Shown one piece after another: positions 8,023 through 15,535 of a DNA stretch of 35,825 nucleotides; the stretch's first letter is position 1; the number at the start of each line of letters is the position of its first letter. Both the position numbers and the translations under genes were made by a program. The DNA comes from an uncultured Porphyromonadaceae bacterium (lineage in GTDB: Bacteria; Bacteroidota; Bacteroidia; Bacteroidales; Muribaculaceae): contig CAMWLX010000002.1 in the NCBI GenBank assembly GCA_947175225.1, positions 1-35,825 on the forward strand, read 5' to 3'. Below the pieces are notes generated by a model. The model did not search any database, was not told the origin of the DNA, and was given only the letters and a program-made list of their open reading frames with translations.

Positions 8023-8164
8023 CACATATAAAACGCTCAAAATCTGACAATGACCTAAAGTAACAAAGACTAACGGCGAGAGCCGAAAAACTTTGAGAAC
8101 TCCTGAGTAGTCGTTACGGGCTTTAGTCAGCCTTCAGATGCTACTTGGGTATTCTGTAGATAAT

Positions 8165-9175
8165 ATGGCGCAGACTAAAAACGCACTGATACGGCAGCGA
8201 GTCATTGACAGATGTCTCCGGAGTCCGAAACAGTACTCTATCATGGATATGATGGAGAAGTGTAACATTGCGCTTGAAGAGGCTGGGTATAAACCTGTAA
8301 CTTCCAAAAATACCATTTTAGAGGACCTTCGTGGTATCGAAAGTAACTTTCCGGAAGCAAGAATTATTCAGAAGAAATCGGGAAGGTCTCTTTTCTACGA
8401 ATATGAGGATAAGAATTTCTCAATCTATAATATCCCCTTAGATGATGATGGTATGGCTAAGTTAGCCCAAACCATTTTCATTTTATCAAAGTTTGAGGGT
8501 ATGCCGAATTTTGAGTGGATTGATGAAATGATAAATCATTTCAAGTCCACACTCAATATACCTACCACAAAAGACTCTGTTGTTGGGTTTGACGATAATA
8601 TCTATCTCAAAAACCGTAATCACTTTTCACGGTTATTCAGTGCGATAATTGCCGAGCAAGCATTAATTATCACTTACCGTCCTTTTGGGAAAGATCCACT
8701 TGTGTATAACTTTCATCCTTATTATCTAAAACAGTATAATAAAAGATGGTTTCTATTTGGATGTGTAGATGGGAAAAACAACTTGTCAAATTTTCCTTTA
8801 GATCGTATAGAGGATATTGCAAACAGTACAGTTCCCTATCTTCCAAACACAAGGTTTGACTTCAATGACCTCTTTGAAGATGTCATTGGAGTATCAAATC
8901 TTTTTGATGATGCAGAAGTAATCAATTTCTCTGTCTCCTCTCAATCATTAGATTATATTACGACAAAACCAATCCTGCCGAATCAAAGGCATATAGAAAC
9001 ACGGGGGAATGAGACAATATTCGAGATAAAGACTATTATTAATAAGGAATTGATCCAGTTAATCTTATCATATGGTTCTGCTATTACAGTCTTGAAACCC
9101 CAGAAACTCGTCGAATTGATTTCAGAAGAAATAACAAAAAGTTTGAAAAATTATCAATCCGTTCAGATAAACTGA
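8165..9175 (+). CDS. WYL-domain transcriptional regulator
   Basis: This is a DNA-binding regulator of the type that commonly controls anti-phage and stress modules (the BrxR/CapW, PafBC and DriD relatives are known WYL proteins). The N-terminus MAQTKNALIRQRVIDRCLRS and the next 70 residues look like a winged helix-turn-helix. The WYL ligand-binding domain lies around residues 160-215 and includes FHPYYLKQYNKRWFLFG and the later FPLDRIEDI. A C-terminal alpha/beta extension (about 235-335) matches the WCX-type region. ATG 8165 is preferred over ATG 8138 because MAQTKN is the usual beginning of this family. The stop codon lies inside a perfect 7-5-7 inverted repeat that is repeated in the next promoter, so the protein probably acts on the genes directly downstream. 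Confidence 0.9.
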   Translation: MAQTKNALIRQRVIDRCLRSPKQYSIMDMMEKCNIALEEAGYKPVTSKNTILEDLRGIESNFPEARIIQKKSGRSLFYEYEDKNFSIYNIPLDDDGMAKLAQTIFILSKFEGMPNFEWIDEMINHFKSTLNIPTTKDSVVGFDDNIYLKNRNHFSRLFSAIIAEQALIITYRPFGKDPLVYNFHPYYLKQYNKRWFLFGCVDGKNNLSNFPLDRIEDIANSTVPYLPNTRFDFNDLFEDVIGVSNLFDDAEVINFSVSSQSLDYITTKPILPNQRHIETRGNETIFEIKTIINKELIQLILSYGSAITVLKPQKLVELISEEITKSLKNYQSVQIN

Positions 9176-9195
9176 ACGCATAGCCACTAATTTTG
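9160..9195 (+). promoter_or_regulatory. Operator O1 with -7 element P1
   Basis: Perfect inverted repeat CGTTCAG-ATAAA-CTGAACG at 9160-9178, then 9 nt, then TAATTTTG (9188-9195) followed by CAGC. The repeat occupies the place where the -33 box should be. It overlaps the last codons of the WYL gene. The predicted start of transcription lies just before ATG 9206. Confidence 0.7.
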
Positions 9196-9256
9196 CAGCG
9201 TCGATATGAGAGCCGGATGTAGAGACTCAAATATCGGCGCTAAAATTTTTATTAAC

Positions 9257-9292
9257 CGTTCAGTTAGATTGAACTCATTGCATTTACCTTTG
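9257..9292 (+). promoter_or_regulatory. Operator O2 with -7 element P2
   Basis: Near-perfect inverted repeat CGTTCAG-TTAGA-TTGAACT at 9257-9275, then 9 nt, then TACCTTTG (9285-9292) followed by CAGC. Geometry and sequence repeat those of O1/P1 exactly 97 bp downstream, and both units are followed by TATGAGA. There is no TTTG at the -33 position, so a bound protein may be needed to recruit RNA polymerase. Confidence 0.7.
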
Positions 9293-9313
9293 CAGCAAAT
9301 TTATCCACATTAT

Positions 9314-9664
9314 ATGAGATCAAGCTCAGACATGACAACCAATTCCAAGAAAGGTATCTTCTCTAGTTTCAAGGAGAAGCATCCCAAGGCGACAAAAGCA
9401 ATCATTACTACCGGTAAGGTTGTTGGTATTGCTGTAGTCGCAGCAGCAACTGCAACAGTTGCATTCGTTTTCCTTAATAAACCCGGACTTGGTAAGGATT
9501 GTCCACGCGCACACCTAACCAAAGATGGCACACCTAAAGTAGGATATCAGTCGCCCCAACGAGCCAATTTTCAGGTGGTGAAGGATGCAGTACTTCACAA
9601 GACCATCATGCGCCCTTATGAATGTCGTACTTGCGGAAAGTTTCATGTCGGTCACAAACACTAA
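9314..9664 (+). CDS. Small membrane-anchored protein with C-terminal zinc-ribbon-like motif
   Basis: First gene of run A. From ATG 9314 the product is 116 residues: a basic N-terminus (TNSKKGIFSSFKEKHPKATK), one hydrophobic segment of about 20 residues (VVGIAVVAAATATVAFVFL), then a small domain with Cys at DCPRAHLT and the closing motif RPYECRTCGKFHVGHKH. Two pairs of Cys/His could hold a zinc ion. The closing motif resembles small bacterial zinc ribbons of the form PYRCxxCGxWHxxH. ATG 9314 is preferred because promoter P2 ends about 20 nt upstream and because TATGAGA here matches TATGAGA at 9206 behind P1. ATG 9332 (MTTNSKK) is an alternative. From P1 an in-frame 36-residue extension starting at 9206 would be possible. 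Function unknown. Confidence 0.7.
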   Translation: MRSSSDMTTNSKKGIFSSFKEKHPKATKAIITTGKVVGIAVVAAATATVAFVFLNKPGLGKDCPRAHLTKDGTPKVGYQSPQRANFQVVKDAVLHKTIMRPYECRTCGKFHVGHKH

Positions 9665-9698
9665 TCTCTTATTTGTTTAACCTTTAATCTCATTTATT

Positions 9699-10844
9699 AT
9701 GAACGAGAAATCCACTCGCGCAACCTCTGGCATTACATCTATGGTCTCGACCAATCAGATTGAGTCTAAAACTCAATGGCCCAAGTATCACACTAAAGGA
9801 GGTCATGGTTTTGTCTCGGAAGATGCCCATGCTATGCATGACCGTCAGTGCGGACGCACAGTTGACCAATGCGGACGGAGCAATGTACTGAACGGTGCTG
9901 ATCGTATCGTTAATGGTCAACCTATACAAACGAAATATTGCGGAACAGGAGCCCGCACTTTCTCATCTGGATTTGACTCCACTACAGGTCAGTTCCGTTA
10001 TGCCGGGCAGAAGTTTGAAGTCCCCTCAGACCAATACTCTGAAATTGTACAACGTATGCGCCAAGCCATCAGCGATGGAAAGGTTCCCGGAATAAGCGAC
10101 CCAAATCAGGCTACCGATATTGTTGTCAAAGGTCGTTATACCTATGCACAGGCAAAGAATATGGCTAAAGCCGGGAATCTCGACTCGATCAAGTTCGATA
10201 TGCGCGTTCAGGCGGCTGCTTGCGCATTCGCCTGTGGAATCTCTGCCGGCATCACTTTCATCATAGCCAAATGCAATGGTGAATCAACTGGAGACGCTCT
10301 TAAAAAAGCCGCCGTGTCAGGTGTAAGGTCAGCAGGCGTTGCAATGCTCGGTGGTGTGATGGCCCAGCAATTCCTTCGTACGGCAGCAGGGAGAAGTTGT
10401 GCCGCTGCGGCGACTCACGCAGTTCGTCCGATGATGCAAGCCGCAATGAAGACAGAATTAGGTAAATCTGTCATCACAAAGACGGCTTCGGCAGTTGCGG
10501 GTAAAAGCATAACAGGAGCAGCTGCAGCAAATGTTTTGACCAAGGCTGCTCGAACTAATATAATAGTCAGCGGAGCAATGACCGTAGCTACAACGATACC
10601 TGACGCTGTCAAACTTTGTCGCGGTAAAATTAGTGGTGCCGAATTTTGCGAAAACACAGCTTACAATGTCACTAGTGTCGGAGGTGGTTGGGCTGGTGCT
10701 TCAGCAGGGGCAGCTATCGGGAGTCTGATTTGTCCCGGTGTTGGTACAGCTATCGGAGGCATTATCGGAGGTATTGCCGGAGGTATGGGAGCCTCAATTG
10801 GCACTAAAAAATTTATTTGTTCACTCAAAACCATTTGCGCATGA
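9699..10844 (+). CDS. Glycine-zipper protein with GHGF-type N-terminal domain
   Basis: A 381-residue protein of a family I have no name for. The N-terminal half is polar and contains KGGHGFVSEDAHAMHD (33-48), KNGADR-like VLNGADRIVNGQ and a Lys/Tyr/Cys segment (QTKYCGTGARTF), followed by VPSDQYSEIVQRMRQ and the repeated phrase GKVPGISDPNQA. The second half is hydrophobic and rich in Ala and Gly, ending in a clear glycine zipper (SAGAAIGSLICPGVGTAIGG followed by IIGGIAGGMGASIG), which would insert into or line a membrane. The stop overlaps the ATG of the next small gene (ATGA at 10841-10844), so they are translationally coupled. A membrane-perturbing or pore-forming effector is one possibility, and a structural membrane protein is another. 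Neither is proven. Confidence 0.75.
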   Translation: MNEKSTRATSGITSMVSTNQIESKTQWPKYHTKGGHGFVSEDAHAMHDRQCGRTVDQCGRSNVLNGADRIVNGQPIQTKYCGTGARTFSSGFDSTTGQFRYAGQKFEVPSDQYSEIVQRMRQAISDGKVPGISDPNQATDIVVKGRYTYAQAKNMAKAGNLDSIKFDMRVQAAACAFACGISAGITFIIAKCNGESTGDALKKAAVSGVRSAGVAMLGGVMAQQFLRTAAGRSCAAAATHAVRPMMQAAMKTELGKSVITKTASAVAGKSITGAAAANVLTKAARTNIIVSGAMTVATTIPDAVKLCRGKISGAEFCENTAYNVTSVGGGWAGASAGAAIGSLICPGVGTAIGGIIGGIAGGMGASIGTKKFICSLKTICA

Positions 10845-11062
10845 TTATCTGTTCGCCATTTTTCGCTGTCAAACGTATGGCTAAGATATTCTCAGAAAGT
10901 TATAATCACTTACAGAACGATTACATCAAACGCCACTACTGCGATGAGTCTGGGAATTTGCTATTCACGCCTTGCATCTCTCGTCGCCATCAACTCAAAT
11001 TTGCCGTCAAGGCTGGAGTAACTGCGCTCTCCACAGAAATAGCGCTTTCATCAATTGTCTAA
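10841..11062 (+). CDS. 73-residue protein of unknown function
   Basis: The ATG at 10841 overlaps the stop of the glycine-zipper gene by 4 nt. The product begins MIICSPFFAVKRMAKIF and has a central polar part (YNHLQNDYIKRHYCDESGN) and a C-terminal stretch KFAVKAGVTALSTEIALSSIV that could be an amphipathic or membrane-dipping helix. An internal start at 10877 (MAKIFSES) is also possible. No family is recognised. The position between two membrane-active proteins and the start-stop overlap support real expression. Confidence 0.6.
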   Translation: MIICSPFFAVKRMAKIFSESYNHLQNDYIKRHYCDESGNLLFTPCISRRHQLKFAVKAGVTALSTEIALSSIV

Positions 11063-11079
11063 CTTTAATACCTTTTACT

Positions 11080-11826
11080 ATGATTGTTGATTCCAACCTA
11101 TCATTCCTTCAGTACTGCTCTAACGATGATCTGAAAACGCTCTGCGACACGCTTACTCACGATAATAAAGGGGAGGTTCGCCTAAGCGAACAGCTTACTG
11201 ACAACGATGTTTATCTTCGTTGCTATCCCGATAATATGAAAGGTATGTGGCAAGAGATTGCAGCTGAACTGCAACGTTTTGGAGGTAACACCTTTGCCAA
11301 TATCTTCCGTGGCGGCGTTGGCGCAACCTATGAAAGCATCCTGCGCGATGTATGCAAGAAGATGAAGGTTCGAATACCCTCATGCTCATCAGTAGAGGAA
11401 ATCGAAATTGCTCTCCTCTCAAAATACTGCGAGGAAACCATCGGTAGTATGGATATTGATCTGCTCCGCGAACTATCTGTTGAAATTGGTATCGAGCCGC
11501 AGAGTTACAATAAACAAATTGTAGCCGCTGCAATCCTTGTTGCACTTCGCAGAGGTGGCGGAAAAGTTCTTGCTCCTGTAATCTATTATATCGGCTCAAA
11601 CATCACCCGGATCCTCATTGGGCGTGGTGTATATCTTGCTACAGCAGGAGTCCTGGGACGCGCTGCTGCGGCACTTACAGGTCCCATCGGTTGGACGCTA
11701 ACCGCCGGATGGTTGGCATTTGACATCGCCTCGCCGGCATATCGCGTTACCGTTCCTGCCGTAATTCAAGTCGCTTGTATGCGTCTGAAACACAATTCTC
11801 ACTTTCTTACTGCCCAATGCGTATGA
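11080..11826 (+). CDS. YaaW family protein (UPF0174, with DUF3944 N-terminus)
   Basis: The 248-residue product matches the YaaW family by pattern: the opening SNLSFLQYCSNDDLKTLCDT, LTHDNKGEVRLS, WQEIAAELQRFGGNTFAN (residues 58-75), and the closing SPAYRVTVPAVIQVACMR (221-238). Escherichia coli YaaW has close counterparts of each (FLQHCS, THNEKGKTRLS, GELQHFGG, SAYRVTIPAVLQIACLR). Between them are a helical region and an Ala/Gly-rich hydrophobic segment (about 180-218) that may associate with membranes. The biochemical role of YaaW is not known. ATG 11080 is chosen because the DUF3944-type start lies there. Upstream in-frame codons do not look coding. The stop overlaps the protease start (ATGA). 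In E. coli yaaW lies close to dnaK-dnaJ, and here a DnaJ-type zinc protein is in the same locus. Confidence 0.88.
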   Translation: MIVDSNLSFLQYCSNDDLKTLCDTLTHDNKGEVRLSEQLTDNDVYLRCYPDNMKGMWQEIAAELQRFGGNTFANIFRGGVGATYESILRDVCKKMKVRIPSCSSVEEIEIALLSKYCEETIGSMDIDLLRELSVEIGIEPQSYNKQIVAAAILVALRRGGGKVLAPVIYYIGSNITRILIGRGVYLATAGVLGRAAAALTGPIGWTLTAGWLAFDIASPAYRVTVPAVIQVACMRLKHNSHFLTAQCV

Positions 11827-12608
11827 GAATACCGAACAACCGGTTTATGCATCCAGCAGATGCTAAAGCAATACTTGCGCTCAAAAAAATTCCGGGATTC
11901 AATTATCTTGTCCGCAAGTATATGGAGTATGGCGGGGAAAGTCTCTATCGCGGACAAAACCTTGCCAATCATGTGAAGGTCTACGAAGATAACTTTCCCG
12001 CACTTTACCGAGTATTCAAGGAGACGGTAACATCGCTTGGCATTGATGAACCGGAATTGTATGTTTACAACGACCCCTACATCAATGCATACACCTATGG
12101 CGAGACCCGGACATTCATCGCCATTTCAAGCGGCGCGGTAGAGGCTCTATCTCCAGATGAGCTGAAAGGTGTATTGGCACATGAGTGTGGGCACATCGTT
12201 TGCCACCACACGTTCTATAATACGTTGCTTTATTCACTCGTTGAACTTGCCGACTCATTTAAGGGTATTCCGTATATGCTTTTTGGCCCCCTTGTTCTTG
12301 CTCTTCAATACTGGAGCCGTCGAAGCGAGTTGAGTGCAGATCGTTGCGCGACTTCAATTGTTGGCGCACATGCATATCAAAAGGTTCTTGCCAAATTAGC
12401 TTCAGGCATGAAGTCTTTCAAGCCAAATGGCAAGGAATTGCTAAATCAAGCCTACGAATACCACGACATCGTTGAAGGCTCGTTGTGGGGCAAAATACAG
12501 CAGAACTGCCAAATGGCATTTCAGTCTCATCCCCAACTCTGCGAACGAGCCTACGAGGTAGACCGTTGGGGCAAGTCATGTATTTATAGGAAATTTTGGT
12601 TATCTTGA
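11823..12608 (+). CDS. M48-family zinc metalloprotease (HtpX/Ste24-like)
   Basis: A peptidase expected to cleave membrane or misfolded proteins. The 261 residues contain the zinc-binding HECGH (120-124) in VLAHECGHIVCHHT and the third ligand Glu in RSELSADR (Glu169). A hydrophobic stretch lies between them (PYMLFGPLVLALQYW, 150-164). Upstream is the substrate-cleft region YVYNDPYINAYTYG and FIAISSGAVEAL, typical of M48 enzymes. It lacks the N-terminal membrane helices of HtpX and is shorter, so it resembles the compact M48 relatives. ATG 11823 overlaps the YaaW stop in an ATGA. ATG 11817 is 2 codons upstream and also possible. HtpX-type proteases act in membrane protein quality control. A partner role with the glycine-zipper and YaaW proteins is inferred from the coupling. 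Confidence 0.88.
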   Translation: MRIPNNRFMHPADAKAILALKKIPGFNYLVRKYMEYGGESLYRGQNLANHVKVYEDNFPALYRVFKETVTSLGIDEPELYVYNDPYINAYTYGETRTFIAISSGAVEALSPDELKGVLAHECGHIVCHHTFYNTLLYSLVELADSFKGIPYMLFGPLVLALQYWSRRSELSADRCATSIVGAHAYQKVLAKLASGMKSFKPNGKELLNQAYEYHDIVEGSLWGKIQQNCQMAFQSHPQLCERAYEVDRWGKSCIYRKFWLS

Positions 12609-12642
12609 CTCCGGTCATTTCCAGACGCTTAACTAATTGAAA

Positions 12643-12674
12643 TTTGTATATCTCCCCAATATTCACTAATTTTG
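12643..12674 (+). promoter_or_regulatory. Consensus Bacteroidota promoter of run B
   Basis: TTTG at 12643-12646, exactly 20 nt, then TAATTTTG at 12667-12674 followed by C. Both boxes fit the -33/-7 consensus. The ATG of the next gene begins only 4 nt after the -7 box, so transcription would start at or very near the start codon and the message would be nearly leaderless. No CGTTCAG operator is present, unlike at run A. Confidence 0.75.
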
Positions 12675-12678
12675 CGCT

Positions 12679-13614
12679 ATGTCTAAAGAAAAAAATAAAC
12701 GCAACTTCTTATCCAAGATATTTGCAAAAGGCACAAATTTTCTCAATCATGGAGAAGATTTGCATGAAACCGCAACCAAATACGAACAAATTTTCGAGAA
12801 GTACAAGCAACTTCTCGAAGTAACTACTCACGATGCTATGGAACTCTATAATTTGCGCAAGGACGCTTTTTATACTTTGCTTCGCTTTCAGACATATGTT
12901 AATGCTCTTTCATCCTGTCCTACTATAATAACTAACGGTGCCTCTCTTGCCGTTAGAAAGTCTGCCACCATAAAAGAAGCCATTGATGCCGAATCCAAAG
13001 AGGAGTTCAAAAACGGCAGTAATAAAAATAATAATGGTGGTCTTTTGGGTGCGGCTGCCGCCGGAGGTGCGTTGGCAATCGGAGGTTCCACAGCATTAAT
13101 GGCTATCGCCACGACATTTGGAACAGCAGGAACCGGAGTTGCGATTTCATCTTTAGGTGGTGTTGCCGCAACTAATGCAGCTTTGGCTTGGATCGGTGGA
13201 GGCACTCTTGCCGCAGGGGGTGCCGGAGTGTCAGGGGGTGCGACTGTGCTCGGTCTCATGGGACCGATTGGTTGGGGTATTGCCGGATTAAGTGCCATTG
13301 CCTTTATTGGTGTGTCAGCCTCAAATGGTAAAAAGAATCAGGAAACCATTACTGAAATCGAAAAAGAAATTCAAAGGATTAAAACTTTCATGGGACAACT
13401 TAACGTTGCACGTAACAATATTGCCTCGATAAAGCTTTTTACTCAACGCCACATTGAAACTGTTAACGATTTTCTCAATGCATCCTTGAATACTCAATCA
13501 TTTCCCAATGACTATGCGTTGGGATCATATCCACACAAAGAACTTTTCAACATAACCGAAAAAGCCAAAAATCTTGGCAAGATGTCCAATCAGTCGGTTG
13601 AAATAATGAAGTGA
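12679..13614 (+). CDS. Glycine/alanine-rich membrane-active protein
   Basis: A 311-residue protein in three parts. Residues 1-112 are charged and helical (coiled-coil-like, with HETATKYEQIFEKYKQLLE). Residues 119-213 are an unusually Gly/Ala-rich hydrophobic block (GGLLGAAAAGGALAIGG, later AATNAALAWIGGGTLAAGG and LGLMGPIGWGIAGLSAIAFI). Residues 218-311 are again helical and polar (QETITEIEKEIQRIKTF). The design of helices flanking a glycine-zipper-like membrane block is common in proteins that insert into or remodel membranes. No enzyme motif is present. It is the first gene behind a consensus promoter and is followed 8 nt later by the ATPase gene. An effector held in check by the ATPase/receiver pair is a reasonable hypothesis, unproven. 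Confidence 0.75.
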   Translation: MSKEKNKRNFLSKIFAKGTNFLNHGEDLHETATKYEQIFEKYKQLLEVTTHDAMELYNLRKDAFYTLLRFQTYVNALSSCPTIITNGASLAVRKSATIKEAIDAESKEEFKNGSNKNNNGGLLGAAAAGGALAIGGSTALMAIATTFGTAGTGVAISSLGGVAATNAALAWIGGGTLAAGGAGVSGGATVLGLMGPIGWGIAGLSAIAFIGVSASNGKKNQETITEIEKEIQRIKTFMGQLNVARNNIASIKLFTQRHIETVNDFLNASLNTQSFPNDYALGSYPHKELFNITEKAKNLGKMSNQSVEIMK

Positions 13615-13622
13615 AACTCGTT

Positions 13623-14537
13623 ATGACTACACAAGAATTAATCCAGGACATAGAGTCTAATAAGCATGATATTACTTTGCGTTTACGTCGTGTAGTACTT
13701 GACCCTATAAAGGCTTTATTGTCAGATGGCGTTGCTACATCCGAATTTAGTTTGGAACAGGGTCAGAAATCCAAGGAGATTCTTGCTAATGCAAATTCAA
13801 TTATGGATTTCTTTAGCAAGAAATGGAACAATCCTGATGATTCTGAAGACAATCAACTTGAAGCACTGAGAGAGGGTATCAAAAAGTCTACCGAAATAAT
13901 TATTCCGGAAATCGAAAACGTCATAATTCCTTTCTATAACTTATGTTTTGAAAATAAACATTACTTCTCGATGCCTTTTGAAGCAAACAGAGCTTACAAG
14001 AGAATACTCCAAAGCATTTCTTCGGTTGAGTCCGTCATTAACGGAGTTAGAAACTTGGAGAAAATTAAGAGTTCTGAAACTATGAAATTATCGGAGTATT
14101 CCATTCTTGAACTTCTGCAAGAGGGACTTGACGAAATAGATGCCATCGTCACATACAACGATGAATATGAGAAATCCTTTATCAAAGTCAAGATTGACAA
14201 GGATGAATTTCTCTCACACGTACTTGCTAACATTAAAGAAAATATTGAAACCCATGCATTTGGGACTTCAGCGTTTGCCGGCAAATCTCTCACAGAAAAG
14301 AAAGTGATGATTGACATTGTTTCGACGCATTCTTCTCTTTATGTTACGATAGCCAACAATGGCACACCATTCAAGGGTGATTTTAAAAAAGTCTTTGACC
14401 ATGGATACTTCCACGGAAGCAAAGGACATACAGGCACAGGTATGTATTCTCTAAGGAAGACTATGCAGGAGCTTGGTGGAGATGCTGAATTCTATTATGG
14501 CAATCATGGTGTAACATATAAATTAATCTTTACATAA
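13623..14537 (+). CDS. Soluble GHKL-type ATPase (histidine-kinase-like)
   Basis: The 304-residue product has a long helical N-terminus (1-165) and a C-terminal HATPase_c domain: N-box LANIKENIETHAF (201-213), G1 VTIANNGTP (241-249; the usual Asp of DxGxG is replaced by Asn), and G2 GHTGTGMYSLRKTM (268-281). No transmembrane segment and no clear HisKA phospho-acceptor motif are visible. His15 in SNKHDITLRLRR is a weak candidate. It could be a divergent kinase for the receiver protein next door, or an ATP-driven switch of the GHKL class. ATG 13623 is preferred over GTG 13611, which overlaps the previous stop. The stop shares one base with the receiver start (TAATG), so the two are translated together, as expected for partners. 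Confidence 0.85.
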   Translation: MTTQELIQDIESNKHDITLRLRRVVLDPIKALLSDGVATSEFSLEQGQKSKEILANANSIMDFFSKKWNNPDDSEDNQLEALREGIKKSTEIIIPEIENVIIPFYNLCFENKHYFSMPFEANRAYKRILQSISSVESVINGVRNLEKIKSSETMKLSEYSILELLQEGLDEIDAIVTYNDEYEKSFIKVKIDKDEFLSHVLANIKENIETHAFGTSAFAGKSLTEKKVMIDIVSTHSSLYVTIANNGTPFKGDFKKVFDHGYFHGSKGHTGTGMYSLRKTMQELGGDAEFYYGNHGVTYKLIFT

Positions 14538-15532
14538 TGAGTAAACCAAAATATAAAATCCTTTGGCTTGATGATTTTTTCGCTCCAATTCAAGAAGATG
14601 GGCGAGACGACCAGAAGGAATCTATTGAAATTTTCCTCGATGATATAAACGATGCGGAAGATGAAGGACTTTCTGTCAAAGGCGTATCTTCATTCGAAGA
14701 ATTCAAAGCTCAACTACCAAATATTAACGCCTATCATGGTGTAGTTTTCGACTTGCGCGGAATGACTAAAAATGGGGAAGTGACTGATCAAGTCGTCCAC
14801 GATGCTATTAATCTTATCAAGTCATCTAATAACGACATACCTATGTATGTCTATTCATCCAATGCCGCTATGAGTAAGTTTGAACTTACCATTAACGACA
14901 TCAAAAAGAATGGCCGCGCATTCCCTAAAGGTAAAGGTCCTGAAGATCTTATCAAAAAGATTATTTCAGACATGGATAATCTTTACAATTTCTATGTTGG
15001 TCACGAAGAATGTCGGGATATCTTCCATGAAGACTTCCTTGATTCTACGCTCAAACCTGTTATGGACCAAATAGTGAAACGCTATTCTGACGCATCTCTC
15101 AAGTTTAATCCTTATAATCCCATGAGGCAAATTTTGGAAAACATGCTTCAAAAGCTTAATGACATTGGGATTATAAAGGTCGACAACAACTCGAAAGACA
15201 CTTTCAATCTTCGTGTCCGCTATCTTTGTGAGTTTTACAATCCAAAATTAGACGCAGATAATAATGTCATTATTGATAATGAGGGAAAAACTGTGCGCAA
15301 TTTCCACGACCCCGTTGTCCCATTTGATATGATCAATCAGGAAACCAAATATCTTATTTGTTTCCTCGGTGATATGACAAATCACAATAGTCATTTTATC
15401 ACCAAGCATTCTGACAGCGACCTGGGATCTTACTACGACCGCAACGTTTTCAACGCTACGTTCTGCGCATTCTTTGCCGTCATGAAGTGGTACTACCTGT
15501 TTATGCATGAGCGTTCTTTATATAGCGCATAA
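14537..15532 (+). CDS. Receiver-domain protein with helical C-terminal domain
   Basis: A 331-residue protein. Residues 1-145 form a divergent response-regulator receiver domain: acidic pair in ILWLDDFF (Asp12, Asp13), probable phospho-acceptor Asp72 in VVFDLRG, switch residue Ser107 in MYVYSSNAA, and conserved Lys131 in AFPKGKG. The C-terminal half (about 150-331) is not a DNA-binding domain I recognise. It is helical, with NPMRQILENMLQKLND and later LICFLGDMTNHNSHF, a pattern reminiscent of HEPN/DUF4145-like helical domains (a 'RR.LE' helix and an 'N..aH' helix). It overlaps the ATPase gene by one base and precedes the zinc-motif gene by 3 nt. A phosphorylation- or ATP-gated effector is the likely role. 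The HEPN comparison is speculative. Confidence 0.82.
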   Translation: MSKPKYKILWLDDFFAPIQEDGRDDQKESIEIFLDDINDAEDEGLSVKGVSSFEEFKAQLPNINAYHGVVFDLRGMTKNGEVTDQVVHDAINLIKSSNNDIPMYVYSSNAAMSKFELTINDIKKNGRAFPKGKGPEDLIKKIISDMDNLYNFYVGHEECRDIFHEDFLDSTLKPVMDQIVKRYSDASLKFNPYNPMRQILENMLQKLNDIGIIKVDNNSKDTFNLRVRYLCEFYNPKLDADNNVIIDNEGKTVRNFHDPVVPFDMINQETKYLICFLGDMTNHNSHFITKHSDSDLGSYYDRNVFNATFCAFFAVMKWYYLFMHERSLYSA

Positions 15533-15535
15533 CAG

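Noticed and set aside
8138..8164. Upstream ATG of the WYL gene
   Set aside because: The nine extra residues are not family-like; MAQTKN at 8165 is the usual beginning.
10817..11062. Toxin-antitoxin pair made of the glycine-zipper and 73-residue genes
   Set aside because: The second protein has no antitoxin features and follows the usual coupling of the whole run, so there is no specific support.
10972..11079. In-frame extension of the YaaW gene
   Set aside because: It overlaps the preceding 73-residue gene in another frame and lacks similarity; the DUF3944-type start is at 11080.
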